Positions 26,893-35,692 of a stretch of 64,000 nucleotides of DNA are shown here, piece after piece. The stretch spans positions 62,001 to 126,000 of the forward strand of contig NZ_JAMQOP010000003.1 of assembly GCF_031624495.1 (NCBI RefSeq), read 5' to 3'. The notes below the pieces were generated by a model, which did no database searches, was not told the DNA's origin, and saw only the letters and a list, made by a program, of their open reading frames with translations. Position 1 is the first letter of the stretch, and the number at the start of each line of letters is the position of its first letter. The position numbers and the translations under genes are program-made. The DNA is from Halogeometricum sp. S1BR25-6 (lineage in GTDB: Archaea; Halobacteriota; Halobacteria; Halobacteriales; Haloferacaceae).

Positions 26893-27365
26893 GCGTGAGA
26901 GGACCTACGAAGAACGTCCGTATTGTTACACATCCGATTCCGTCGGGTAGTGCACCGGTTAGAATCGTGTGAATTGTTCGCGCACGTACGAAGCCACTGG
27001 ACGGATCGTGCGGTCGAATCAGGCCGACAGCGAAAATCCCGTGTATCGGGGTTGAACGGGATGTAACGACCCATTGAGCGGCGAAAGCCGTGATTGAGGG
27101 ATGTTAATCAATCACGTACAGCCGCCGCGGTGAGCTAAACGTGTAGTTCTAACAAAATTATAAGTTCAATTACAATGGTGGTATCTGCCATCGAGGGAAC
27201 CACACCGATGAGCCGAACAGGACGACAACACTCGAACGCGAACTGGGGTGGGGCGCACGGCGTCCACGCCCGGGTGGTAACTGGGGGGCGGGGTCACACC
27301 CGCTCGTCTGGGTGCGTTCCGCTGTCGTCTCCGTCCGGCCGTGTGCGGTGTGTAAAAAACCAACC
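26893..27365. promoter_or_regulatory. Divergent promoter region and long G-rich pilin leader
   Basis: The region separates the KaiC-like gene from the pilins. On the plus strand AATTATAAG (27156-27164) with an A-rich element before it is a strong TATA box, but the first pilin starts about 200 bases later, giving a predicted leader near 180 bases. The leader has several G-runs between 27243 and 27295 (GGGGTGGGG, GGGTGG, GGGGGGCGGGG) that could fold as a G-quadruplex. No credible gene; a 64-residue frame from 27175 is Arg/Gly/Ser-rich. Confidence 0.5.
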
Positions 27366-27779
27366 ATGAAGCTATTCGAAGCCTTCCGAACGGACAACCG
27401 GGCAGTCTCCCCTGTCCTCGGTGTCGCGCTGCTGATCGCCATGACCGTCATCCTCGCGGGTGTCGTCGGCTACGTCGCCCTCGGCGTCGACGCCGACAGC
27501 GCGAACGCGCCCAGCGCGAGTCTCAAGTTCACAGAGGAAACTGTGTCCAGTGTCGATAAGGTCTACATGCACCACAAGGGCGGTCCTGTCCTTGATGGCG
27601 CTAACGTCGTGGCGAAAGTGGAAGGTACGGGTACTCCCATGACTATTTCAGGGGACGTTGCAACCGGCTCCAAAACAGAAGTCGCGACCGCTGTCGACCC
27701 TGGCGATGTTGTCAGTATCGTTTGGCAAGATCCCAACAGCGACCGTGAAGTGCTCCTCGCCGAGTACGTGGTGGAATAA
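27366..27779 (+). CDS. Type IV pilin (archaeal PilA-like), first of tandem pair
   Basis: A 137-residue pilin with a PibD-type leader: MKLFEAFRTDNR followed by AVSPVLGVALLIAMTVILA and GVVGYVALGV, the haloarchaeal pilin H-domain (cleavage expected before or near AVSP). The rest is a small beta-rich head ending IVWQDPNSDREVLLAEYVVE. Forms the pilus shaft after membrane insertion by PilC. No Shine-Dalgarno is visible. Its H-domain DNA differs from the next gene by about one base in 105, while the heads differ greatly. Confidence 0.92.
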   Translation: MKLFEAFRTDNRAVSPVLGVALLIAMTVILAGVVGYVALGVDADSANAPSASLKFTEETVSSVDKVYMHHKGGPVLDGANVVAKVEGTGTPMTISGDVATGSKTEVATAVDPGDVVSIVWQDPNSDREVLLAEYVVE

Positions 27780-27781
27780 AA

Positions 27782-28198
27782 ATGAAGTTCTTCAAAATCC
27801 CTGAGCGGTTCAGCGCGGACGACCGGGCAGTCTCCCCTGTCCTCGGTGTCGCACTGCTGATCGCCATGACCGTCATCCTCGCGGGTGTCGTCGGCTACGT
27901 CGCCCTCGGCGTCGACGCCGACAGCGCGGACGCGCCGCAGACAAAGCTCGCCTTCAAGCAGAGCGGTACTGGAGCCGACAACGTTACTGTTACCGTGGTC
28001 CACAAGGGCGGAGACAAGCTTGTGGCCGGTGAAGTAGTTGCTAAAACGACGGGCGCTGACGGCGGCGACGTCGGTGTTCTAACCACCGGTGACACGAAGA
28101 AATTCGATAACACGAGTCCGAACGACGTCATCACCATCGTCTGGCAGGACCCCGATAGCGACCGCGAAGTGCTCCTCGCCGAGTACGTGGTGGAGTAA
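27782..28198 (+). CDS. Type IV pilin (archaeal PilA-like), second of tandem pair
   Basis: A 138-residue pilin starting two bases after the first pilin's stop. Leader MKFFKIPERFSADDR, then the same H-domain (AVSPVLGVALLIAMTVILA) and the same end (QDPDSDREVLLAEYVVE), but a different middle (TKLAFKQSGTGADNVTVTVV, DGGDVGVLTTGDT). Surface diversity between identical ends suggests alternative shaft or minor subunits. Cotranscribed with the first. Confidence 0.92.
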   Translation: MKFFKIPERFSADDRAVSPVLGVALLIAMTVILAGVVGYVALGVDADSADAPQTKLAFKQSGTGADNVTVTVVHKGGDKLVAGEVVAKTTGADGGDVGVLTTGDTKKFDNTSPNDVITIVWQDPDSDREVLLAEYVVE

Positions 28199-28280
28199 AC
28201 CCCGAACGACCCTTCGACGCACAGCCTTCCGACCGCCTGTTCGCGTGACGCGAACGACATTCGGTCCCACTCATATTACG

Positions 28281-30125
28281 ATGCTACCCAACGTACCCAC
28301 GCAGCGACAGTTTGATACAGACAGGGGCGGGATCCGACGCCGATTCACTCGTCGCGTCCGACCGTCCGTGAGCGGGACCGAGCGCCGACGAACGCGCGAC
28401 GACCGGGGGCAGTCCGAGGTTCTCGGATTCATCCTTCTGACGGCCGTCGTCGTCTTCGCGTCGAGCACGCTCGTCGTCTACGGGAGCATGGCCATCAGCG
28501 GACAGGAAGACGTCGCCGCCGTCTCCCACGCTGAACGCGGCCTCGACCAGTTCGACGCGCGCGCGAGTCAGGTCGCCCTCGGCGGGTCGTCGGTCCAAGA
28601 GGTCGACTTCGCGAACCTCGACAGCCTCGGGCACGCCCACGCCGCCGACGACGGCTGGCTCAGCGTCACTCTCCGTCCCGAGTCTGGCGCGCCGACGGAG
28701 GTCGTGAACGAATCGCTCGGGAGCGTCTTCTACCGGCGCGGCGAGACGACCGTCGCGTACCAGGGCGGGGGTATCTGGCGCGCCGACGGCGAGGGGACGG
28801 CCATGCTCTCGCGTCCGGAGTTCCACTACACCGAGGGGACGCTGACGATACCCGTCGTCTCCGTCGACGGCGACGCGGGGTTGACCGACCGCGCGTACGT
28901 ACAGAAGAACGGCGCGCCGACGCGGGCGTTCCCGGACCGGAGCCGCGACCTGCACAACAAACTCGAGAGCGGACGGGTCGTGGTCACCGTCCAGAGCGAC
29001 TACTACGAGGCCTGGGGGCGGTACTTCGAGGACAGCACGGACGGCGTGGTGACGTACGACCACGACGCCGACACGGTGACGGTGGTCTTCTTCGCGCTAC
29101 CCGACGTTCGGAAGTACGACGTGGGGATCGTCGCCACCTCCGGGACGGGTGAACTCCGAGTCGAGGGGAACGGAGCTTACGTCGACAGTTACGACTCGAC
29201 GCAAGGAGACTACGCCGCCACGCAGTCCGCCAACGGGTCGATGCGAATCTCCGGTGACGTGTATACCACCGGTGACTCCCGTATCGAGGGAGACGTCACC
29301 TCTGGCGGCATCGTCGACGTCGACGGGAGTTCGGAGATACGCGGCGACGTCCAGTGGACCGACGAACCCGAACCCGACGCGGCGGCGCGGTCGAAGATCA
29401 GCGGGACGGTGACGAGGATAGACGGCATCGAGAGCGTCGCTCCGGTCGACAGCTTCGTGCAGGCGTACACGGACCGCATCCGAGCCGACGCCGACAACGA
29501 CGAGACCCCGTACATCACCGACAATGAACTCTCGATCCCGGGAGCGACCGGCGAACTCGGACCGGGAGACTACTACCTCGAGAATCTCAACCTCGAAGGC
29601 GGCGAAACGCTCGTCCTGAACACGACCGACGGAAACGTCAGAGTCGCGGTCCGCGACTGGGTGAATCTCGACGCGGGGAACGTGCACGTCGTGGGCGACG
29701 GTACCGCCCACATCGTCGTCGCGAGCGAGGCCACGACGAGAGCGCAAGTGACGGGCGAGGGGTCGAAAGACGTGCACTTCCACGTCGGAAAGTCCTCGAG
29801 CGTCCACGTCCCCGGCGAGAAAGCGGACCGACTCGTCGTCTTCGGCCCGAGTCACTTCAGCGCGACCGTCGCGGGGTCGAACGGAAATCCGGCGTCGTTC
29901 GACGGCGTCATCTTCGCGCCGGCCGGCGAGACCGGGTCGGGGTACCTCTACGTCAAGCAGGGCGACGTCTACGGCCTCGTCATGACGGGGAACCTGACCG
30001 CCGGACAGAACGGCGCAGTCCACTACGACCGCGGCCTCGACAACACGCTGACGGACGATTCGACGCTCTCGGAACTCGAGTACCTGCACGTCTCCGTCCA
30101 CCGCGTGCTGGTAAAGAGCGCCTGA
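28281..30125 (+). CDS. Large pilin-like protein with bactofilin-like repeats
   Basis: A 614-residue protein. A basic 40-residue leader ends DDRGQSEVLGF, then a hydrophobic helix (ILLTAVVVFASSTLVVYGSMAI), the pilin-like plan of the DUF7289 type. About residues 60-300 resemble the protein at 17554-18267 (RPEFHYTEGTLTIPVVSVDGD). Residues about 310-400 contain bactofilin-like hexapeptide-type repeats (SMRISGDVYTTGDSRIEGDV, IVDVDGSSEIRGDV, SKISGTV), and about 430-600 are another beta-helix-like stretch with VHVVGDGTAHIVV and LVVFGPSHFSATV. It may be a pilus-tip adhesin or cell-surface component. It follows the pilins by 82 bases. Confidence 0.75.
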   Translation: MLPNVPTQRQFDTDRGGIRRRFTRRVRPSVSGTERRRTRDDRGQSEVLGFILLTAVVVFASSTLVVYGSMAISGQEDVAAVSHAERGLDQFDARASQVALGGSSVQEVDFANLDSLGHAHAADDGWLSVTLRPESGAPTEVVNESLGSVFYRRGETTVAYQGGGIWRADGEGTAMLSRPEFHYTEGTLTIPVVSVDGDAGLTDRAYVQKNGAPTRAFPDRSRDLHNKLESGRVVVTVQSDYYEAWGRYFEDSTDGVVTYDHDADTVTVVFFALPDVRKYDVGIVATSGTGELRVEGNGAYVDSYDSTQGDYAATQSANGSMRISGDVYTTGDSRIEGDVTSGGIVDVDGSSEIRGDVQWTDEPEPDAAARSKISGTVTRIDGIESVAPVDSFVQAYTDRIRADADNDETPYITDNELSIPGATGELGPGDYYLENLNLEGGETLVLNTTDGNVRVAVRDWVNLDAGNVHVVGDGTAHIVVASEATTRAQVTGEGSKDVHFHVGKSSSVHVPGEKADRLVVFGPSHFSATVAGSNGNPASFDGVIFAPAGETGSGYLYVKQGDVYGLVMTGNLTAGQNGAVHYDRGLDNTLTDDSTLSELEYLHVSVHRVLVKSA

Positions 30126-30167
30126 GGTCCTCCTCGGACTCTGCGGTGTGACGTGAACGCCCCCCGC

Positions 30168-31232
30168 TTACGCGAGTTCTTCGGTGTCGTCTCGCTCGAC
30201 GCCGGAGAACTCGAGCACGTAGTCCGCGCCGAACGCCGCACTCGGCGTGTGGAATCCGGCGTCGACGTCACCGTCGAGCACGCGTCCCGCGGCGTCGACG
30301 GCGGTCTGTGCGGTGAGGTCGTACGTGTCGGGCGTCCGGAGGCCGGCCGACGCGGTGTCGCCGTCCGCCCCCTCGACTTCGGCGGCGATGCGATTGATGC
30401 TCTGTGCGCGTTCGGCCGCGGTCGGGCCCTCGACCACGGCGTCGACCGCCGCTTGCAGGGCCGACTGGAGCGGGTCCCAGCCGAAAACCGGCGCGAATCC
30501 GCGAGCCCGCTTCATCGCCGTCTGCGCGTACTCGGGGACCGTCGCGTACGTCTCGACGTTCGGGATACCCGTCGCGTGGTAGGCCGTCGAGACTTCCCCC
30601 CAGGGGACGGTCACGGCCGACTTGGTTTCGCCCTCGAACGTGAACTCGCGGCTTTTCCACGCGAGCGGGACGCTCCGAAGCCGCCCGTCCTCGCGGACCG
30701 TTCCGGGTTCACCGGCCTGTTCGAGGATGGCTTTCACCGTTCCGGGCGAGAAGGTGCCGAGGCCGTCGATCGCCACGCGGAGGTGGGTCGGGTCCTCGAC
30801 CCGTTCGGCGAGATAGCTCGTCAGACAGTTCGTCGGCACGACGTCGAAGCCGACGGCCGGCAGAAGCGTGATGCCGGCGTCGGCCGCCTCCTCGTCACGC
30901 TGAGCGGTCTCCTCGAGAACGTCGTACCGACCAGCGATATCGAGGTAGTCCGTCCCCGTTTCCAAGCAGGCGTTGAGGAGCGGTCGGGCGGTCGAGGAGA
31001 ACGGACCGGCGCAGTTCAGGACTGCGTCGGCGTCGGCGACCTGGTTCTCGACGACGTTCGGATGCGTGAGACTGAACGTTCGGTGGTCGAGTCCCAACTC
31101 GGTCGCCTGCGTTTCGAGCGGTTCCGCTCGGCGACCGGCCAGTATCGGCTCGAAGCCCCGTTCGACGGCGGTCTCCACGATCAGCGACCCGGCGTAGCCG
31201 TACGCACCGTAGAGCAGGAGGTTCTCGGTCAC
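30168..31232 (-). CDS. Saccharopine-dehydrogenase-like NAD(P)-binding oxidoreductase
   Basis: A 354-residue protein with a Rossmann start LLLYGAYGYAGSLIVETAV (GxxGxxG), AGRR at the adenosine-ribose site suggesting NADP, then VLNCAGPFSSTARPLLNACL and TDYLDIAGRYDVLE, a pattern shared by saccharopine-dehydrogenase-like and trans-acting enoyl-reductase-like proteins. No membrane segments. Substrate unknown; in haloarchaea such proteins are often single genes and here it is not in an operon. Its end faces the pilin operon. Confidence 0.8.
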   Translation of the reverse strand: MTENLLLYGAYGYAGSLIVETAVERGFEPILAGRRAEPLETQATELGLDHRTFSLTHPNVVENQVADADAVLNCAGPFSSTARPLLNACLETGTDYLDIAGRYDVLEETAQRDEEAADAGITLLPAVGFDVVPTNCLTSYLAERVEDPTHLRVAIDGLGTFSPGTVKAILEQAGEPGTVREDGRLRSVPLAWKSREFTFEGETKSAVTVPWGEVSTAYHATGIPNVETYATVPEYAQTAMKRARGFAPVFGWDPLQSALQAAVDAVVEGPTAAERAQSINRIAAEVEGADGDTASAGLRTPDTYDLTAQTAVDAAGRVLDGDVDAGFHTPSAAFGADYVLEFSGVERDDTEELA

Positions 31233-31564
31233 GGACGTGACTTGGCATCGGGGTTCAGATAGGTCTCGTGGCAGAACGACTTCCGGTCCTCGAAGGAACG
31301 GGTCGGTCTCCCGCCGTACGCGGTGGCTGTCCGTGAAGACGTGCGACGAACGGCGCGTCTACCTCGACGGAAACGGAACTAACTCCCACACGGTCTCGCA
31401 GTTGGGGTGCCTCTGTGCGGTGGGAGTTAGTGCGAATCAGTCTCAGCGGCCGTCAATAATAGCTGTTCCTACGTTCACTCACGCGGCTGTTCCGCCCGAT
31501 TTGGGACTCCTCGACGGGAACGAACGCGTCGTGGCCGGCGCGGACGCCCGTCGTCTCCGCTCGC
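31233..31564. other. 332-base gap with a 12-base inverted repeat
   Basis: No credible gene. It contains ACTAACTCCCAC (31378-31389) and its exact reverse complement GTGGGAGTTAGT (31420-31431), separated by 30 bases that can pair further near the arms. It lies between the end of the 102-residue gene and the start of the oxidoreductase, so it may be a structured leader, terminator or decayed mobile-element end. Confidence 0.5.
31378..31431. repeat. Perfect 12-base inverted repeat
   Basis: Arms 31378-31389 and 31420-31431 are perfect complements, loop 30 bases. No poly-T tract follows on either strand, so it is not an ordinary terminator. Confidence 0.7.
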
Positions 31565-31873
31565 TCAGTACAACGGGTCGGGCTCGTCACCGGCCACGGG
31601 TTCGACGCCGATCGCCTCGGCGATCGCTTCGAGTTCCGCCTTCGAGAAGTTGCCCTCGTCCGCCGTTTCGACGTTGTCGGCGACGCCCGCGGCGACGCGG
31701 ATCTGTCGACGCATCGTCTGCGTCGACTCGACCGGCGTGTCTGTCGCGGCGATGTCCAGATGCGCACACAGCGCCCCGAGTTCCTCTTTCGTAAACGGCG
31801 CGGTGACGTCTCGTTTGAACCGCCCGACGCCCCCCCGGATTCCGTTTCGGATATCGTGTTTCGTCACGCCCAT
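31565..31873 (-). CDS. Small acidic haloarchaeal protein of unknown function
   Basis: A 102-residue soluble protein with two similar halves: FTKEELGALCAHLDI near residue 25 and FSKAELEAIAEAIGVEP near residue 82, each a helix with a KxEL..I/A pattern, joined by a helical RRQIRVAAGVADNV part. I do not recognise a family. ATG 31873 follows a GGAAGG ribosome site; the frame is open to 32014 (ATG 31987 is possible because a TATA-like CCTTATTTGA lies at 32027-32036), so the start is uncertain. Confidence 0.6.
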   Translation of the reverse strand: MGVTKHDIRNGIRGGVGRFKRDVTAPFTKEELGALCAHLDIAATDTPVESTQTMRRQIRVAAGVADNVETADEGNFSKAELEAIAEAIGVEPVAGDEPDPLY

Positions 31874-32301
31874 GCACCCTTCCTCAGCCCGTATCGACAA
31901 AGTCGCTGTGACTACCGCGTCGCTATCGGTGCGGTGAGCTAACCCAGACGTACCCGAATCCATTCCTGTATTCGGAACTCGACCCATGTACTGCCTCTTC
32001 TTACCGTAGTGCATGCCTATCTCACAGTCAAATAAGGAAACACAGGAATATATCTACTAATATGGGCAGACAACCCCCACAGATAAAAATAGAACCGGCA
32101 CGATAGTTGTGCTAGCGGAGAGACAGCGATTAGTGACCTACCGCGTGATCGCGACGGGGGCGAGACCGCGTGTAGAGTGTAGTGCTGAGCATCCACAGTC
32201 GGTCGTGTACGCTCAGCGGAGGGATATTTTTGACCCATCACCGCACGTAGCCGGCCCCATTCGACGGTGGGTTATTTGATAGCTGCCCGCAGAAGCCACC
32301 T
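31874..32301. promoter_or_regulatory. Divergent promoter region before uxuA-like gene
   Basis: 428 bases, no credible gene apart from a possible N-terminal extension of the preceding small protein (to 32014). A/T-rich boxes occur at 32027-32036 and 32052-32066 for the minus strand and GTTATTTGAT (32271-32280) for the plus strand, the last about 26 bases before ATG 32302. Confidence 0.5.
32271..32280 (+). promoter_or_regulatory. TATA box of the first uxuA-like gene
   Basis: GTTATTTGAT ends 21 bases before ATG 32302, the leaderless distance. Confidence 0.6.
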
Positions 32302-33276
32302 ATGGTCGAACCAGCACTTATCCTGCCGCCGACCCCGGACGACCGATGGCATCTCGCGACTCAACTGGGCGTCGAGAAAGCCGTCATCCACCCGCTCGAA
32401 ATCGGCGACGGACGGACTCAGTGGACGTACGACGACCTCTTGGGCTTGGACAACTGGCTCGCGGAGGTCGGATTGGAGTTCGCAGTTCTCGAAGGGTCCG
32501 TCCCCATCTCGGACCGCGTGCGCCTCGGTCAACCGGGACGCGACGAAGACATCGAGACGTTCAAACGGTTCCTGCGGGCGTGTGGGTCCGTCGGTATCCC
32601 CGTGGTGTGTTACGACTGGATGGTCGGCGTCCGATGGGCGCGAACGCGCGCGCACGTGCCGGCGAGAGGCGGGTCGTACGTGACGGCGTACGACGCCGAC
32701 GACACGGCGGAGCACCCCCCGACATCAGGGTACGAGGGGGTCGACCGAGCGCAACTCTGGGAGGCGCTCGAACACTTCCTCGCGGAAGTCGTTCCGGTCG
32801 CCGAGGAGGCCGGCGTCAAACTCGGGCTCCATCCGGACGACCCGCCGCGTTCGGAACTCAGAGGGATTCCGCGCATCGTCACCTCCGTCGACGCCTACGA
32901 CCGCGTCCTCGAAAGCTACGACAGCCCGTTGAACGGAATCACGTTCTGTCAGGGCAACTTTGCGGCGATGGGCGCGGACATCCCGGCGGCGATCGAACGG
33001 TTCGCCGACCGCATCCACTTCGTGCACTTCCGCGACGTCGAGGGGGACGCGGACCAGTTCGTCGAGACGTGGCACGACGCCGGACCGACGGACATGCTCG
33101 CTGCGATGCGCGCCTACGTCGAGCACGTCGACGAGGACGTTCCGATGCGACCGGACCACGTCCCGACGATGGTCGGCGAAGACAACTCGAATCCGGGGTA
33201 TCACACGAAGGGACGACTGTTCGCCATCGGCTACATGCGGGGGCTGCTCGAAGCCGCGCGCGACGGCGAGCGCTGA
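32302..33276 (+). CDS. uxuA: Mannonate dehydratase (UxuA family), copy 1
   Basis: A 324-residue TIM-barrel enzyme of the UxuA family, which removes water from D-mannonate (or a related sugar acid) to give 2-keto-3-deoxygluconate. Family marks: LGLHPDDPPRSELRGIPRIV, GITFCQGNFAAMG, IHFVHFRDVEGDADQFVE, MRPDHVPTM, and the end GYMRGLLEA; His and Cys in these stretches bind the metal. Length is shorter than E. coli UxuA (394) but normal for archaeal members. It is the first gene of a sugar-acid cluster with a second UxuA 49 bases downstream under its own TATA box. Confidence 0.87.
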   Translation: MVEPALILPPTPDDRWHLATQLGVEKAVIHPLEIGDGRTQWTYDDLLGLDNWLAEVGLEFAVLEGSVPISDRVRLGQPGRDEDIETFKRFLRACGSVGIPVVCYDWMVGVRWARTRAHVPARGGSYVTAYDADDTAEHPPTSGYEGVDRAQLWEALEHFLAEVVPVAEEAGVKLGLHPDDPPRSELRGIPRIVTSVDAYDRVLESYDSPLNGITFCQGNFAAMGADIPAAIERFADRIHFVHFRDVEGDADQFVETWHDAGPTDMLAAMRAYVEHVDEDVPMRPDHVPTMVGEDNSNPGYHTKGRLFAIGYMRGLLEAARDGER

Positions 33277-33325
33277 TCCTCTCGTCGAAGATACGCTTAT
33301 TCCGTCGCTGCGCGAGTGGACCGTC

Positions 33326-34366
33326 ATGAGTCAGACAGCCGATTCGCCGTTCGACGAACTACCCCTTCGGATCGGACTCGGGCAGTTCAGAGAGCCGACC
33401 GACGACCGCCTCCGGTTCATCAAACAACTCGGCGTCGACGACGTATTACTCAACATGTATCGGTACTCGCCCGACTACCCGCACCTTCCCAACGAGGACC
33501 GGCCGCTCCTCGCCACCCCCGAGGAGTGGACCGTGGAGGCGCTCGTCGAACTCCGAGAGCGGATCGAGCGAGCGGGGCTCCGACTGAACGCCATCGAGAA
33601 CGTCCCTATCGCGTTCTACGACCACGTCATGCTGGGCGGCGACCGGCGCGACGAACAACTCGACGACCTCCGACGGATCGTGCGGAACATCGGCGAGGCG
33701 GGGATTCCGATGTTCGGCTACCACTGGATGCCGAGCGGGGTGTGGCGAAACGCCGAGGTGGCGGTCAGAGGCGGCGCCCGGGCGTCGGGGTTCGACCTCG
33801 ACGCGGTCGACGACGACCTCACTCACGGACGGGAGTACGCCGAAGCGGAACTCTGGGAGAACTACGAGCGGTTCCTGCGTGCGGTCCTGCCGGTCGCCGA
33901 GGAAGTCGGAGTGAAACTGTGTCTGCACCCGAACGACCCGCCCGTGGACTCGCTCGGCGGCGTCCCGCAACTCTTCCGAAACTTCGAAAACTTCCGGCGC
34001 GCGATGGACCTCGTGCCGAGCGACACCCACGGACTGGAGTTCTGTCTCGGCTGTTGGTCGGAGATGGGCGAGGACCTCGAATCCGCGATTCGTTACTTCG
34101 GGTCCCGAGGGAAGTTGTACTACGTCCACTTCCGAGACGTTGAGGGGACCGTTCCCCGATTCAACGAGACGTTCGTGGATCAGGGGAACTACGACTCCGC
34201 TCGGATTCTCGAACTGCTCGACGACGTCGGGTTCCGCGGCATGGTCATCCCCGACCACGTCCCGCACGTGGAAGGCGACTCCAACTGGGACCACCGGGGT
34301 CGCGCGCACGCCGTCGGCTACCTGCAGGGACTACTCGCCATGCACCGCGCCCACGCTGACACCTAG
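33326..34366 (+). CDS. uxuA: Mannonate dehydratase (UxuA family), copy 2
   Basis: A 346-residue paralogue with the same marks: LCLHPNDPPVDSLGGVPQLF, LEFCLGCWSEMGEDLES, LYYVHFRDVEGTVPRFNE, VIPDHVPHVEGDSNWDHRG and GYLQGLLAMH. Overall similarity to copy 1 is only moderate, so it may act on a different sugar acid or epimer. A TATA-like GCTTATTCC (33295-33302) about 27 bases before ATG 33326 suggests separate control; the frame open from 32960 is a shadow of copy 1. Confidence 0.87.
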   Translation: MSQTADSPFDELPLRIGLGQFREPTDDRLRFIKQLGVDDVLLNMYRYSPDYPHLPNEDRPLLATPEEWTVEALVELRERIERAGLRLNAIENVPIAFYDHVMLGGDRRDEQLDDLRRIVRNIGEAGIPMFGYHWMPSGVWRNAEVAVRGGARASGFDLDAVDDDLTHGREYAEAELWENYERFLRAVLPVAEEVGVKLCLHPNDPPVDSLGGVPQLFRNFENFRRAMDLVPSDTHGLEFCLGCWSEMGEDLESAIRYFGSRGKLYYVHFRDVEGTVPRFNETFVDQGNYDSARILELLDDVGFRGMVIPDHVPHVEGDSNWDHRGRAHAVGYLQGLLAMHRAHADT

Positions 34367-34412
34367 TGGGGCGAGTGCGTTCCTCGAAATACGCGTCCGC
34401 CGGCCGACGTTC

Positions 34413-35177
34413 TCACGCGTAGGTGACGTTCAATTCGATGACGTTGACCGTCTCGAGAAGCTTCTGGGCGAGTTCTTCCTCCAGGTACTCGCCCTGAACG
34501 CGGTTCGACGGACCGGAGACGCTCACCGCACCGAGGATGCGGTCGTTGTTGCTGAGAATCGGCGCTGCGACGCATCGGAGTCCGCGGATGCGCTCGCCGT
34601 CGTCGAACGCCAGCCCCCGTTCCCTGATCGTTTCGAGTTCTTCGTACAGCGTCTCCCGGTCGGTGATGGTGTTCGCGGTCACGGGTTCGAGCCCGTGAGT
34701 ATCGAGAATCTCTTCGACTCTCGACTCGTCTAAGTTCGCCAAAATCGTCTTTCCGAGGGCGGTGCTGTGAAGCGGCACGCGCGTTCCGACGTGCGACTCG
34801 ACGCGGACCGCGTTCGCCCCCCGGGCCCGGTGGAGATACGACCCGCGGCCGTACTCTTCGACCATGAGGTTCGCGAGTTCACCGGTCGAATCGGCCAGCT
34901 TGTCCACCTCGGGGGTCGCGATCTCGAAGATGTTCGACCGCTGGCGAGCGTAGGCTCCGTACTCTAAAAACCGAATCCCGACGTGGTACTTCGACTCCTC
35001 TTTCACGACGAGTTCTTCTTGCAGCAGCGTGCTGAGGTAGTTGTGAATCGTGCTCTTCGGCATGCCGAAGTGCGCCGCGAGCTCGGTGCTTCCGGCTCCG
35101 TCCAGTTCCATCAGCGCATCGAGGATACTGAACGCGATCTCCACCGACTTCACCCCGTTCTTGGCTTTCTGTGTCAT
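34413..35177 (-). CDS. IclR-family transcriptional regulator
   Basis: A 254-residue regulator. N-terminal winged helix (KSVEIAFSILDALMELD, then TELAAHFGMPKSTIHNYLS as recognition helix, residues about 10-75), then the IclR effector domain (ALGKTILANL, ERGLAFDDGERIRGLRCVAAPI, and ILGAVSVSGPSNRV near the end). IclR regulators sense small acids and repress or activate catabolic genes. It converges with uxuA copy 2 and diverges from nothing immediate; three copies of a shared motif lie upstream. Likely controls this sugar-acid cluster. Confidence 0.92.
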   Translation of the reverse strand: MTQKAKNGVKSVEIAFSILDALMELDGAGSTELAAHFGMPKSTIHNYLSTLLQEELVVKEESKYHVGIRFLEYGAYARQRSNIFEIATPEVDKLADSTGELANLMVEEYGRGSYLHRARGANAVRVESHVGTRVPLHSTALGKTILANLDESRVEEILDTHGLEPVTANTITDRETLYEELETIRERGLAFDDGERIRGLRCVAAPILSNNDRILGAVSVSGPSNRVQGEYLEEELAQKLLETVNVIELNVTYA

Positions 35178-35692
35178 ACAATCACTAACGATTGCGATAG
35201 ATATAGCTCTGTGCTATACTGCTGAACGGTCTACGCTAATCGGGAGAATCGTGCGCTCATCACGCCGTCCGTCCACTATTGCCGGATATCGGTTCAGTAT
35301 CGGCGCGTGCGCCGTCGTTCTCTGCGATGTTCGGCATTGTAGCACGCTGTTCAGGATTCGAGCCGCAAGCGAATTACAGTATTATGTTTGTAATGCCCAC
35401 TTCGTGACGGGCGTACCGTGTATCGAAACAACCGGCCGGTGGCGGATTTCACATTGTCGTGCGCCTGTTCAGCATTGTGGGACGGGTTTGTTGCGGGAAC
35501 GACACGATCGTCTCGAAGCGGCTATGGCCGTTGGCATCCAGTACAAGGGGGAGACGGCCGCAGTGGTTCGATTTCGCGTCGGAAGACGCGCAATCCTCCG
35601 AAAACTATCTCTCGGCTGCCGCCGCACAGTCCGGTTCTCGGCGAGTGTACTGGCGGATCGGCGCAAAAACCCGGAGGAGAGGGGGACTTCGA
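35178..35692. promoter_or_regulatory. iclR promoter and a thrice-repeated 17-base motif
   Basis: TATA box GCTATATCTA (minus strand, 35198-35207) lies about 25 bases before the iclR ATG. A motif GTTC[AG]GCA-T-T-[AG]G-AC occurs three times: minus strand 35211-35227 (immediately upstream of that TATA box), plus strand 35329-35345 and 35467-35483. Possible binding sites of the IclR protein. No credible gene in the 515 bases; the far end runs into the stop of the next gene. Confidence 0.5.

Noticed and set aside
27175-27369. Possible 64-residue gene just after the pilin TATA box
   Set aside because: Gly/Arg/Ser-rich with no recognisable pattern and overlapping the first pilin start; treated as leader RNA.
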